This document shows positions 24,191 to 32,001 of a DNA stretch of 44,583 bases, piece after piece; the stretch's first letter is position 1; each line of letters begins with the position of its first letter. The notes under the pieces are model-generated. The model had not been told where the DNA came from. It searched no databases and was given only the letters and a program-made list of their open reading frames with translations. The position numbers and the translations under genes were made by a program. The DNA comes from a virus. The DNA is taken from positions 1 through 44,583 of the IMG/VR virus record IMGVR_UViG_3300046529_000282. The stretch is one strand, 5' to 3'.

Positions 24191-24430
24191 GGTGATTTCT
24201 TCAGTCCTCGCTGCTGATAGTGACGGAGCCGTGGTAGTCCTTCAGCCCAATCCAATTGTGGTAGTGGTAGCCGATGCTTGTTCCGGACGGGCCGTGGATC
24301 ACGGTCCCGTCGAAGGGGTCTTGCATCAGGACGATTTCACCTGCTGGCGCCACCTGTAGGCGCGGCCACGTTCCCAGCTTTGGCTTCTTGCATGTCGCTT
24401 CGGTCTTCATGGTGATTTCTTCAGTCCTCG
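24187..24430. repeat. 24-bp exact direct repeats flanking a 69-residue gene
   Basis: 24187-24210 and 24407-24430 are identical over 24 bases (from TCATGGTGATTTCTTC to the final AGTCCTCG on the plus strand), exactly 220 bp apart. Each covers a gene junction: stop, spacer and start region. In one copy it is intergenic, in the other it encodes the C-terminal GLKKSP of the HELLH protein. Recombination between them would precisely remove the 69-residue gene and keep the reading frames. Confidence 0.9.
24201..24410 (-). CDS. Hypothetical protein (69 aa) bounded by direct repeats
   Basis: Contains beta-rich segments (LQVAPAGEIVLMQDPFDG, SIGYHYHNWIGLKDYHGS) with several His and Tyr residues in YHYHNW. 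No family recognised. The exact 24-bp repeats at its two ends make it look like a single-gene cassette gained by duplication or recombination. It overlaps the metallopeptidase-like gene upstream by 4 bp. Confidence 0.55.
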   Translation of the reverse strand: MKTEATCKKPKLGTWPRLQVAPAGEIVLMQDPFDGTVIHGPSGTSIGYHYHNWIGLKDYHGSVTISSED

Positions 24431-24754
24431 TTTGATCCAGTTGAGTAGCTTGGGATTGTCGCGGAACAGCGAGACAAGGCCGGTCTCAAAGCCCACTACG
24501 ATGGGCTCCTCCAATTCTCGATCCCTGTCATTTAGGCCATCGTAAATGACATGGAGCAGCTCGTGGATAACTGTACCCACGAGCCGCTCGGGAGATTGGT
24601 GGTTAGCTGGCCAAATAGTTATCTCGGCCTTGTCGAAGTTGGTCTCTCCGTAGTCCTCACTCGGACCCGGATCGACCTTGATGCGCCAATCGTAAGCACC
24701 GACCTTGATCCTGCGAGGAAGGGTGCGGAGCACTACTTCCACATCAGGGGTCAT
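24407..24754 (-). CDS. HExxH metallopeptidase-like protein (115 aa)
   Basis: The centre reads LVGTVIHELLHVIYDGL, a zinc-protease HExxH motif in a helix, and a later acidic helix (EEPIVVGFETGLVSLF) could give the third ligand. Small phage proteins of this type resemble SprT or ImmA/IrrE-like folds. No substrate can be deduced. The C-terminal GLKKSP and stop codon are part of the 24-bp repeat. Confidence 0.65.
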   Translation of the reverse strand: MTPDVEVVLRTLPRRIKVGAYDWRIKVDPGPSEDYGETNFDKAEITIWPANHQSPERLVGTVIHELLHVIYDGLNDRDRELEEPIVVGFETGLVSLFRDNPKLLNWIKRGLKKSP

Positions 24755-24757
24755 GGG

Positions 24758-24943
24758 CTACTTCTCGGTGTCCAAGGCGACTTCTTGGAAGTACGCCACG
24801 GAGCCATCAGGGAAGATGGCCGACACGCGGGCGCCGGTGATGAGCATCTTGACGCCAGCGGCTTTCAGGATGCCCTTGAGGCGCTCAGCGACTTCGTTGC
24901 CGCTGATCTTAGGGGCGATATCGAGATTGAATGCGTTGTTCAT
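24758..24943 (-). CDS. Hypothetical protein (61 aa)
   Basis: An N-terminal helix (GNEVAERLKGILKAAGVKM) and two beta strands (ITGARVSAIFPDGSVAYFQE) form a likely small alpha/beta domain. No family recognised. Three bases separate it from the next gene. Confidence 0.55.
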   Translation of the reverse strand: MNNAFNLDIAPKISGNEVAERLKGILKAAGVKMLITGARVSAIFPDGSVAYFQEVALDTEK

Positions 24944-24944
24944 T

Positions 24945-25208
24945 TTAGGTGTTCTCTACTGCCATGTTGAGAGCAGCAATCAGGTCGTAGACTTGGCCAA
25001 GCGTTAGCTCGACCACGTCAGCGCGATCCGATTGGTTCTCTTGTTTGATGATAAGGGTTTCTTCGGCGCGGCTCTTGAAGCGCCTAGCCCACCACACGTC
25101 CAACAGCGGAGACCCCGGAAGCGTTGTTCGCCCCGGGGTCTTGATGGTCTCTGCTGCTGGTATTTGGTAGCTAGTGCCGTGAGCGTCCCGATTAACGAGG
25201 CAGGGCAT
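24945..25208 (-). CDS. Hypothetical protein (87 aa)
   Basis: Basic first half (LPGSPLLDVWWARRFKSRAE) and a helical end (LTLGQVYDLIAALNMAVENT). It overlaps the dNTP-hydrolase-like gene upstream by 17 bp. Function unknown. Confidence 0.5.
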   Translation of the reverse strand: MPCLVNRDAHGTSYQIPAAETIKTPGRTTLPGSPLLDVWWARRFKSRAEETLIIKQENQSDRADVVELTLGQVYDLIAALNMAVENT

Positions 25209-25746
25209 CGCGCTTGATCGTCTCGTGTGCGTAGCCCTGCACGTTGAACATCAGGCCCATCACGTCCTCGCGGGACACTGTGCCCGCCCGGTGGCTCTTC
25301 CAGACCGCGAAGAAGTGGCGGAACATCGACTTCATGTAGGCGTCAGTCGGAATGCCCTTCTGCCAGTTGTCGCTGTCACGCATGGAGCCATCAGGCATCT
25401 TGCGCTTGCCGTGCATGTACTTGGCGAACTCCTCCATAACGAGAGGCGAGAAGAAGCCCTCAAAGTCCAGCTTGTTCTCGTCAAGGTCACGGGTGGCCCC
25501 GGTGGAGAACGTGCGGACCAGCGGATTGCTCTTCTTAAGCATCTCGGCGCTCACCGGCTCAAAGAACTTCTGGCCCCAGCCGTTGGTGGTGGACCCACGG
25601 TCGTCCTCGGTCACGCGAACGGAGGCGTACTCCTCGTAGTGATCGAAGTCCTCACGCAGTTCGTAGACCTTACCGGCAGTGAAGGACCCGCCAACGTAGT
25701 TTTCAACGCAACGTACCTTGTCGCCTTTCTTAGCCTTATAGATCAT
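25192..25746 (-). CDS. dATP/dGTP diphosphohydrolase-like protein (MazZ/DUF5664 type)
   Basis: A 184-residue protein. Residues about 1-65 look like a small SH3-like phage domain (KAKKGDKVRCVENYVGGSFT). Residues about 78-180 carry GATRDLDENKLDFEGFFSPL, then FAKYMHGKRK, RDSDNWQKGIP and YMKSMFRHFFAVW, which fit the dATP/dGTP diphosphohydrolase N-terminal family. Relatives help S-2L-type phages clear dGTP/dATP and make 2-aminoadenine DNA. No PurZ-like gene is visible here, so nucleotide pool control is a safer guess. It is followed by a deoxynucleotidase-like gene. Confidence 0.72.
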   Translation of the reverse strand: MIYKAKKGDKVRCVENYVGGSFTAGKVYELREDFDHYEEYASVRVTEDDRGSTTNGWGQKFFEPVSAEMLKKSNPLVRTFSTGATRDLDENKLDFEGFFSPLVMEEFAKYMHGKRKMPDGSMRDSDNWQKGIPTDAYMKSMFRHFFAVWKSHRAGTVSREDVMGLMFNVQGYAHETIKRDALPR

Positions 25747-26222
25747 CAGTCGATAATTCCCAATGCTTGCAGCGCCCCAATGGAGCGCGCGGCTGACGTG
25801 TGAATGATGTAGAGGCCGCCCTTAGCTAGCCATGCCTCGCGGTTCACCGCTCGGTCATCGATCAGAATGTCACCGGGCTTGCAGAAGTTGGGCTTCTCCT
25901 TGGTCAGACAGGTAATCACCTGATACTCGCCAAGGTAATCCTCAACCCATTCGCGCTTCTGCTTAGCCACCTTCTCCCCGTTGGTGCTCGGGATCGCCGT
26001 GAGGATCACGGGCTTGAGATGGTTTACCGGTTCGAGCAAATCCCACATGTCGGGCATGGGCTCAAGGTTGACGAAGAACCCCGGGTCCTCGTTGATCTTC
26101 TCCCAGAACTTCCCCGTGCCCCAAACGAACTCGTACTTGTAGATATTGTCGGTGCCCATTGAGCGCCCAGCGGACTTGTCGAAGTCAGCTAAGACCCCGT
26201 CTAGGTCTAAATAGAGTGTCAA
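25746..26222 (-). CDS. HAD-family 5'(3')-deoxyribonucleotidase-like protein
   Basis: A 158-residue HAD phosphatase with a TTG start that overlaps the previous stop. Motif I is YLDLDGVLADFD (D6 nucleophile, D8). Motif II is VILTAIPS. Motif IV is DILIDDR. The cap is small, as in 5'(3')-nucleotidases and similar phage enzymes that dephosphorylate deoxynucleotides. It lies next to the dATP/dGTP hydrolase-like gene, so the two may act together on host nucleotides. Confidence 0.8.
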   Translation of the reverse strand: MTLYLDLDGVLADFDKSAGRSMGTDNIYKYEFVWGTGKFWEKINEDPGFFVNLEPMPDMWDLLEPVNHLKPVILTAIPSTNGEKVAKQKREWVEDYLGEYQVITCLTKEKPNFCKPGDILIDDRAVNREAWLAKGGLYIIHTSAARSIGALQALGIID

Positions 26223-26422
26223 TTCTCAATCTCCTCAGCGCGCAGCGTGTCTGCCAGTGCAGGCAAGTTGCACCACGGATCACAGAGCTTCATGTAGCGG
26301 ATGAAGGCTTCAGCCGATGCTTTCGTCGGCCAGCCCAGATGCCCACCGGGGCTCCCGTAGACGTGAATGTTATCGTGGTCATAGGGGTCCCAGTAGGTTA
26401 TGCGCCAGCGTGGGGCGTCCAT
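26219..26422 (-). CDS. Hypothetical small protein (67 aa)
   Basis: I choose ATG 26422; an ATG at 26461 would overlap the exonuclease gene more. The sequence WRITYWDPYDHDNIHVYGSP, then a helical SAEAFIRYMKLCD segment, shows an alpha/beta pattern. No family recognised. The stop overlaps the TTG start of the HAD gene. Confidence 0.55.
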   Translation of the reverse strand: MDAPRWRITYWDPYDHDNIHVYGSPGGHLGWPTKASAEAFIRYMKLCDPWCNLPALADTLRAEEIEN

Positions 26423-27150
26423 AGGATCGGTTCCTTCTTCTTCTTGTCCCAATCGTCCCATCGGAGAATGCGGGCCAAGCGGGCGTTGCGGAGTGCGTCT
26501 GTCTCAGTCAGTAGCTTCTTCTCGAAAGCCTTGACCACGTAGGGCCATATGCCCTCCTCGGTCGCCATGGCTTCACCCAGCAGCTTCTCTGCCCCAACAG
26601 GCCCCATACCCGGACAGCCCTTGAAGCCATCCACGGCATCGCCAGTGAGCGTTTGGAACATGTGCCAGTAGTCGGCTTCTTCCTTGGTGATGGTCAGAAG
26701 CGCGTCCCCCGTCCAAATCTTGGTGGGGATCGTCTTCATGTCCTTGTCCTGGCTGACGATGATGCAGTTAGCTCCCGGCTTGGTAGCTAGGATGCCCATC
26801 ACGTCATCGGCCTCTAGGCCCGGGAATGCTTGGGTGCTGTAGGTCTCGGCCGCTTCCTGTCGGAGCGCCGCGTAACAGAGAGGCTTACGCTTCTCCTGTC
26901 GGCTCGCCTTGTACGAAGGGTCGATAGCTAGCCGGAAGTTCGGCGTCTCGTAGGTGCCGGAGAAGCAGAGCTTGATATCCTGAGTGTGGAAGCGCTGCGC
27001 CAGCTTGTCGATAGAGCCAGCGAAGTCAGACCAACAGGCTTCCTCGTTCGCCTGAAGGACGTGGTTCTGCTCGTCCCATCGGATGTCTAGCTCGTTAGCT
27101 ACGCACGCACGGAAGAGGTACTCGTCTCCGTCGATCAGTAGGGTGGTCAT
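26398..27150 (-). CDS. 5'-3' exonuclease (flap-endonuclease / T7 gp6-like)
   Basis: A 250-residue nuclease. The N-terminal metal site begins at LLIDGDEYLFRA (D7). GLEADDVMGILAT and VSQDKDMKTI supply the acidic residues of the FEN/PIN-like core. GCPGMGPVGAEKLLGE is the helix-hairpin-helix that holds DNA. T7 gp6 removes RNA primers and degrades host DNA, which is the likely role here too. It is close to the DNA polymerase, in the replication block. Confidence 0.88.
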   Translation of the reverse strand: MTTLLIDGDEYLFRACVANELDIRWDEQNHVLQANEEACWSDFAGSIDKLAQRFHTQDIKLCFSGTYETPNFRLAIDPSYKASRQEKRKPLCYAALRQEAAETYSTQAFPGLEADDVMGILATKPGANCIIVSQDKDMKTIPTKIWTGDALLTITKEEADYWHMFQTLTGDAVDGFKGCPGMGPVGAEKLLGEAMATEEGIWPYVVKAFEKKLLTETDALRNARLARILRWDDWDKKKKEPILWTPHAGA

Positions 27151-27317
27151 GAGAGCACCCCCAGCATCTTCTGCGCGATGTTGACGGTAGCTGCCCGGTT
27201 CGTCGTTATCTGAACAAGCAGCTCACCGTCTCGATAGAAGTACAGGACAACTTTATCGTCCACGCGGATGACCTGAACATCGAATTGGCCACCCGCGTAC
27301 TCATGATAACCGTCCAT
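27147..27317 (-). CDS. Hypothetical small protein (56 aa)
   Basis: ATG at 27317 overlaps the upstream stop (TGATG); a longer frame from 27347 is possible. The sequence is beta-rich (FDVQVIRVDDKVVLYFYRDG). Its end overlaps the exonuclease start. Function unknown. Confidence 0.55.
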   Translation of the reverse strand: MDGYHEYAGGQFDVQVIRVDDKVVLYFYRDGELLVQITTNRAATVNIAQKMLGVLS

Positions 27318-27664
27318 CAGTCTGCGAAGCTCGTTCCCTCGCGCCACTCATGGATGCGGGGCGGCTCATCGAATGCTGCGGACTCGGCGGCGCGAAGCTC
27401 AGCCTCTGCGCGGCCATCCTCATAGCCATCATCGTAGCTATCAGCGGCGCCGTCGTTGTATCCCTGATCGTAGCCTTTGGCTTCGCCGTCGTAGTAACCT
27501 TGGTTGTAGCCTTGGTCGAAGGCTTCAATTTCCTTGTCGTCGTTGGTCTCTGCCTTATCGCCGTAGCCGACCTTGACGCCCGCCTGAAAGGCTTCCTCCA
27601 CCATGGCATCAACTTCAACCAGTAGTGCCTTCGCCTGATCCTTCGACAGAATGAGATATTGCAT
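27317..27664 (-). CDS. Gly/Tyr/Asp repeat protein (115 aa)
   Basis: A helical N-terminus (LILSKDQAKALLVEVDAMVE) is followed by repeats of the type GYxxGYxxG (FDQGYNQGYYDG, GYDQGYNDG, SYDDGYEDG) over about residues 48-82, then an acidic tail. Repetitive GYxxG segments can form amphipathic helices or stick to nucleic acid or lipid. No function can be assigned. The gene overlaps the winged-helix-like gene upstream by 50 bp. Confidence 0.55.
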   Translation of the reverse strand: MQYLILSKDQAKALLVEVDAMVEEAFQAGVKVGYGDKAETNDDKEIEAFDQGYNQGYYDGEAKGYDQGYNDGAADSYDDGYEDGRAEAELRAAESAAFDEPPRIHEWREGTSFAD

Positions 27665-27863
27665 TGTTTCCCTCGTTTAGAAGTACCAACCCCTTGCTCG
27701 TCACGCGCCAATCTCGGCCGAACGTGTGAGGGGTAATTTCTGTTGTGATGAGCCCCATAGACGCAGCCATAGCTACAAGGTCCGCGTCACGGCGGGCTGT
27801 GTTGCTCTGGATTGCTAAGGGGCGTTCGTAGATGAATTGCAGCAGGGTATGCAGGCGGTCCAT
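27615..27863 (-). CDS. Possible winged-helix protein (82 aa)
   Basis: The segment HTLLQFIYERPLAIQSNTAR, then helix, then DWRVTSKGLVLLNEG matches the helix, helix, beta-wing order of small winged-helix proteins. It lies directly downstream of the DNA polymerase gene (TAATGG overlap). A DNA-binding role is possible. Confidence 0.5.
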   Translation of the reverse strand: MDRLHTLLQFIYERPLAIQSNTARRDADLVAMAASMGLITTEITPHTFGRDWRVTSKGLVLLNEGNNAISHSVEGSGEGTTG

Positions 27864-29866
27864 TAGTGGGTGTCCGCCCAGCTATCCCCAATGCTGTACT
27901 CGCTGTCCAAACGGATACGGAAGCCGTAGGGGTCACCGGCTTTCTGCGCTGTGGCTACTAGTGTCTCGCCAACAAAGTCAGCGTACTCTTCCCTAGCTGC
28001 CACTTGGTACTCGTCATGAACCCAAGCGCAGAAGAAGAAGTCACGCCCCGGCAGTAGCATCCCTGCCATTTCATCGAAGGCGTCCACGCCCCACTGTTTA
28101 CAGAGGATCGCGCCTGCGTTCTGATTAAGCGTTGAGAACGCCGCGTAGTCCTTGCGCAGCGGGATCAGGCGCCCGTCAAGGCCCTTCACCGCCCCACGCT
28201 CAGCCACACGCTGCCTTAGCTGCGTTTGAAGCGCATCGTATCCTTCGATACCGGACGCGAAGCCGCGTCTAGCCTTGCCTCCAACCCGTCTAAGGGTGGC
28301 TTCGCTCGGTGCCAGCTCGTAGCCAAAGAACTCGCTGTAGACCGCTACCCCTTCAGGCCCCGCGTTGTTGCGGGCATTCAGGAGAGCTTCGTGAATGATA
28401 GTCCCAGCTTGGAGGTCGCCGCCGCCGTAGACTGTGGCATAGACGAACACCTTGGCGCATTCTTCTCTAAGGATGATGTGTAGTTTGTTGTGCTTATCTC
28501 GGGCCGTCCCCGGAGGAAGCAGACCAAGAGCGATAACAGCAGCCCAATGTGGGTCACCTTCAAGAAGCGTGCGACCATAGGCCCCTCCGTCGAAGTATGA
28601 GAGATAATGAGCTAGGCCGCGAAGCTCCAATCCCTGCATATCGGCGCCCACGAGCTTGTAGCCCGGTGGCACGATGAACAGGCGCCGGAAGTCGGTGCCA
28701 TAGAGTTTCTTAGCTGACGGGACTTGCGCGAGATTGGGCGAGAAGTGCGCCCCGCGTCCCGTGATGGTCCCCATGGGATTGATACGCCCATGGATGCGCC
28801 CGTCTTCCCGCACTGCTGCCATGAGGCTCTGTTTCGAGCCGGTCAGCTGCGAGAGGCGCTTAGTGAGCATCAGGTACTCACCAACGCCGTGTAGCTCTGG
28901 AAACTTAGCTACAGCGCCCTCAATGGTCTCCTCGTCCAACAGAGGGCTTCCGCCGTCCGTGAACTTCGTGGGCTTCCACCCGCGCTCCTTGAGAACCTTG
29001 GCTATGTGGGCCCGCGATCCGGGGTTGAACTCGACGGTCTTCATTTTGGTGAAGCCGACGCCCTTTTTATACCCGCGCTTCGCATCGTCCTTCTTGGGGA
29101 CAAACCACGCCTTAGCTGGATCGGGGGAGATAGGTTGCTCCCATGATCCAAACTCAGCCTTCAGCTTCTGCTCCAACTGGTACTGCTTCTCTAACAGCTC
29201 GACGTGGAGCCGCCCTGCGGCGGCGAAGTCAAAAGGGAAGCCAGATTCCTCAATGTGCTCGCAGAGCCCAGCTATGCGGTGCTCAAGCACGACAGCCTTC
29301 TGCGGGTACTTGTCGGGATTGAACTTCTTGTAGAGCAGGAAATTCAAGCGAACGTCCTGCATCATGTAGTCCAGCATCTCCTGCGAGAACACAGACCAGA
29401 TGAACCGCTGGATAGCTACCTCGTCCGTGTAGCCAAGAGCTACCGCTTCCTGGCGCTTCACTTCGGCGTAGTCACCTTTGTGCTCACCGAGCCGATAGCC
29501 CCACGAGCCCAGCGAATGCTTGCCCTTGTATTCGGAGGGCACAGCATCATTGAGGGCATCGTCGGCCTTCAGGGCTGGATACAACAGCCGCGACACAACT
29601 AGCGTATCGGTGACCTTGACCCCAGCTCTAAGCTGCATCTGGTGGAGCTTCTTCAGGGCCGGGATGTCGAAGGCTTTGATGTTGTGTCCAATGAGTTCGT
29701 CTGCGTCGGCTAGCCTAGCTAGTGCGCCCGCAAGCGCCCCCGGCCCGTAGCTGCTCTCAACTCCGGTATCAACGTCAACGATGCCGATGCAGTGGACTTT
29801 GGAAGCTACGTAGAGAAGGCCATCCGTTTCGATGTCGAAGAGGAGGCGGCTCACCACGTACTCCAC
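27863..29866 (-). CDS. DNA polymerase, family A (T7-like)
   Basis: A 667-residue replicative polymerase, slightly shorter than T7 gp5 (704). The 3'-5' exonuclease has motif I DIETDGL (D11, E13), motif II GHNIKAFDIPALK and motif III in EMLDYMMQDVRLN. The polymerase domain has motif A LVGADMQGLELR, motif B around AKVFVYATVYGG and motif C in FFFCAWVHDEY (HDE triad near residue 617). T7 gp5 needs host thioredoxin; whether this one does cannot be judged. It follows the primase-helicase and an HNH gene, and precedes the flap exonuclease. Confidence 0.95.
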   Translation of the reverse strand: MEYVVSRLLFDIETDGLLYVASKVHCIGIVDVDTGVESSYGPGALAGALARLADADELIGHNIKAFDIPALKKLHQMQLRAGVKVTDTLVVSRLLYPALKADDALNDAVPSEYKGKHSLGSWGYRLGEHKGDYAEVKRQEAVALGYTDEVAIQRFIWSVFSQEMLDYMMQDVRLNFLLYKKFNPDKYPQKAVVLEHRIAGLCEHIEESGFPFDFAAAGRLHVELLEKQYQLEQKLKAEFGSWEQPISPDPAKAWFVPKKDDAKRGYKKGVGFTKMKTVEFNPGSRAHIAKVLKERGWKPTKFTDGGSPLLDEETIEGAVAKFPELHGVGEYLMLTKRLSQLTGSKQSLMAAVREDGRIHGRINPMGTITGRGAHFSPNLAQVPSAKKLYGTDFRRLFIVPPGYKLVGADMQGLELRGLAHYLSYFDGGAYGRTLLEGDPHWAAVIALGLLPPGTARDKHNKLHIILREECAKVFVYATVYGGGDLQAGTIIHEALLNARNNAGPEGVAVYSEFFGYELAPSEATLRRVGGKARRGFASGIEGYDALQTQLRQRVAERGAVKGLDGRLIPLRKDYAAFSTLNQNAGAILCKQWGVDAFDEMAGMLLPGRDFFFCAWVHDEYQVAAREEYADFVGETLVATAQKAGDPYGFRIRLDSEYSIGDSWADTH

Positions 29867-30027
29867 AGATGGTCCGCAATCTGGATATGTCGCACATAAG
29901 CAACCAAATCCTTACGTCGATACGCCTTCACGGCCTGCTCCCCGTGCCAATAAGCGGCGTTAGCTCGACGGCAAAGCACCTGTTTCACTTCCGGGCTGAT
30001 CGCCGCGCTTAGTTCCTGCAATTTCAT
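29851..30027 (-). CDS. Hypothetical small protein (58 aa)
   Basis: I place the start at ATG 30027; the frame is open upstream to 30066. The sequence is basic and helical (LCRRANAAYWHGEQAVKAYR). It overlaps both the HNH gene end and the polymerase start. It could be the original neighbour of the polymerase, partly overlapped by the HNH insertion. Function unknown. Confidence 0.45.
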   Translation of the reverse strand: MKLQELSAAISPEVKQVLCRRANAAYWHGEQAVKAYRRKDLVAYVRHIQIADHLWSTW

Positions 30028-30439
30028 CTGTCTTCTCCAAATATGCAGCGGCAGCGCGTAGGACACCGGGGGTATCCTTCGCGTTACCTAGCATTAGGTT
30101 ACAGTGGTGACAGAGGACGCCACGTACCTTGCCGGTGCTGTGGTTGTGGTCCAAATGCCATTTTGTTTTGGTCTCAGGGGTAGTCGTTAGGCACACGGCG
30201 CACGCGAACCCTTGTGAGGCAAACAGCGCGTCGTATTCCTCCGGTGTGATTCCGTACTTGCTTTTTAGGTTCTGTTGTCGATTTACCCCGGGCCTCTGTC
30301 GGTACTTCTTGTTCGTCTCCCGGTGCCTGTCCTTATTGGCCGCGTACCAAGCTCTAGAGCGGGCCGACGCGCGCGCCTTACGTTCTTCTTCCGTTAGAAT
30401 GGGGCGCTGTCCTCTTCTGTTGTATGAGGATCGAAGCAC
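29960..30439 (-). CDS. HNH endonuclease (endonuclease VII type), copy 3
   Basis: A 159-residue protein related to the two plus-strand copies, with a basic N-terminal half (ARSRAWYAANKDRHRETN) and the nuclease signature CAVCL, HLDHNHSTGKVRG and VLCHHCNLMLG. It sits between primase-helicase and DNA polymerase, overlapping both neighbours (the primase end by 46 bp). It is a probable free-standing homing endonuclease. Its C-terminus continues past the YLEK seen in the other copies and ends in GALPSS. Confidence 0.85.
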   Translation of the reverse strand: MLRSSYNRRGQRPILTEEERKARASARSRAWYAANKDRHRETNKKYRQRPGVNRQQNLKSKYGITPEEYDALFASQGFACAVCLTTTPETKTKWHLDHNHSTGKVRGVLCHHCNLMLGNAKDTPGVLRAAAAYLEKTDEIAGTKRGDQPGSETGALPSS

Positions 30440-32001
30440 TCCGGGCCCGCCACCTCATACTGTCCTCTCTTTACATTCCATTTGAGCCTATCCGCTTCAC
30501 CAGTCTCGCCAGTAATGCGGCACTTGAGGCTACGCATCTGAGCAAAAAGCTTCTGATCGCTGTCCTGTTGGTCTCTTTCGAGTCCGAGGACGTTGAAGCT
30601 GAGCTGTTCAATAGAAGCGGACCCTCGCATATCAGTAAGACTGATTGCGTCTCCTTCATTGTAGTTCTTACCTCGCTTCAGATGGACAACAGCAATCACG
30701 CCAACGCCTGTCTCCTTGGCGAAGCTAGCTAGCTTGGTCATGAGAACGTCCACGTCTTTGCGTTCATCGCCGCTACCGCCGTTGCCCGCAGTAATCGCAC
30801 TGTGAACTATGCTGATGTGATCAAGCACAATGAACCGGCAGCCACTCGCGGCCATGAAGCGCATCATGGTCAGAAGTCGGTCGCTCTCTAGCGAACCGAA
30901 GTGGTCGTAGAATAGCATCCCGTCCCAGACCACAGCGGCTAGCGCTGCGTCCCAATCGGCATCGCTGATGCTCTCGGGGTTAGCTAAGACGTTCTTTAGG
31001 GGAACACCCTGATGCAGTGCGACGTAAGCGGACACACTGGTATCGTTGTCTTCCTCAAGATAGATGTTTCCGATTTTGAGCTTGTGCTCTGTTCGGAGGT
31101 GGTAGGCGATGTGCCTTGCGATAGTTGATTTGCCGATACCGCTGCCTGCGGCAATAGTCGTGACTTCTCCATCTCGGAGCCCCATCCACATTTCGTCTAG
31201 CTTGGGCCAAGGCAGCTTGAATCCAGCGCGCCGCTTCTTCTTCAGCCGCTCCTTGGTGAACTCGCGTCCCTCGCGGATACCATCGGGCCTGTATTCCTTC
31301 GCGTCATAGTAGGCGCGCACAAGGGCTTGAGGCCCGTGCTTCATCAGGCACTCGTTAGCGTCCTTGCAATCCTCGGGCAGCCGGATGATCTTGACCTTGC
31401 CTACAGGCAATAGCTGGCAAGCTAGCTCAAGAGCCTTTTGTCCAGGCTCATCATTGTCAAAGCTGAGATAGATATGATCGAAGCTGCACAATTGCTCGTA
31501 GTGCTTCAGTATCGCCTTCCTTACTGATCCAGTACCGTTCGGTAATGATCCGCAGGGATACTTGCAGTCCCAAGCCTGCCAAAAGCTCAAGCAGTCTATC
31601 TCGCCCTCCGTAAGCGTGACGGATCGCCCCTTCGCTGGCCAAAGCCAACTCAGATAAAGCGGTGGGTCCTTCGCTTCCCCTATCCATGATCCCTTGCTTT
31701 CTGGTGTTCTGAATTTCTGCGCTATCAGCTTGCCGCCGCTGTCACGCACATTCATGATGTGGGTTTTGGTGTCGCGGTCGTACTGGTAGCCAGCTTTTCG
31801 GAGCGTCTCTTCCTTGAGGCCCCGCGAGTTCATCGCGAGAAACTCTCCCCGCCTCCACTCGCCGCTAACTACCTCTGTCGTGTCGCCGTCTGCCTTGAAA
31901 TAAGTCTCACAAGCAAAACAATACCCGGACCCATCATCATAATGAGCCCGGGCATCGCTTGAGTTACACTTGTCGCAAGGCCCAGAATTGAGCCATGCCA
32001 T
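30394..32001 (-). CDS. Primase-helicase (T7 gp4-like)
   Basis: A 535-residue bifunctional enzyme. The zinc finger has C9, C12, C28 and C31. The TOPRIM primase core shows LTEGEIDCLSFW and LSFDNDEPGQ. The RecA-like DnaB-type helicase has Walker A GSGIGKST and Walker B FIVLDHISIVH, with the HLKRG and DMRGSASIEQ motifs. The C-terminus is acidic and ends in EEDSAPF. In T7 the gp4 acidic tail with its last phenylalanine docks on the polymerase, so the same contact is probable. A primer site cannot be predicted. Confidence 0.95.
   Translation of the reverse strand: MAWLNSGPCDKCNSSDARAHYDDGSGYCFACETYFKADGDTTEVVSGEWRRGEFLAMNSRGLKEETLRKAGYQYDRDTKTHIMNVRDSGGKLIAQKFRTPESKGSWIGEAKDPPLYLSWLWPAKGRSVTLTEGEIDCLSFWQAWDCKYPCGSLPNGTGSVRKAILKHYEQLCSFDHIYLSFDNDEPGQKALELACQLLPVGKVKIIRLPEDCKDANECLMKHGPQALVRAYYDAKEYRPDGIREGREFTKERLKKKRRAGFKLPWPKLDEMWMGLRDGEVTTIAAGSGIGKSTIARHIAYHLRTEHKLKIGNIYLEEDNDTSVSAYVALHQGVPLKNVLANPESISDADWDAALAAVVWDGMLFYDHFGSLESDRLLTMMRFMAASGCRFIVLDHISIVHSAITAGNGGSGDERKDVDVLMTKLASFAKETGVGVIAVVHLKRGKNYNEGDAISLTDMRGSASIEQLSFNVLGLERDQQDSDQKLFAQMRSLKCRITGETGEADRLKWNVKRGQYEVAGPECFDPHTTEEDSAPF

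Noticed and set aside
26020-26050. GGTTCGAGCAAATCC as a tRNA T-arm
   Set aside because: No acceptor, anticodon or D-arm partners can be found around it, and it lies in the HAD gene.
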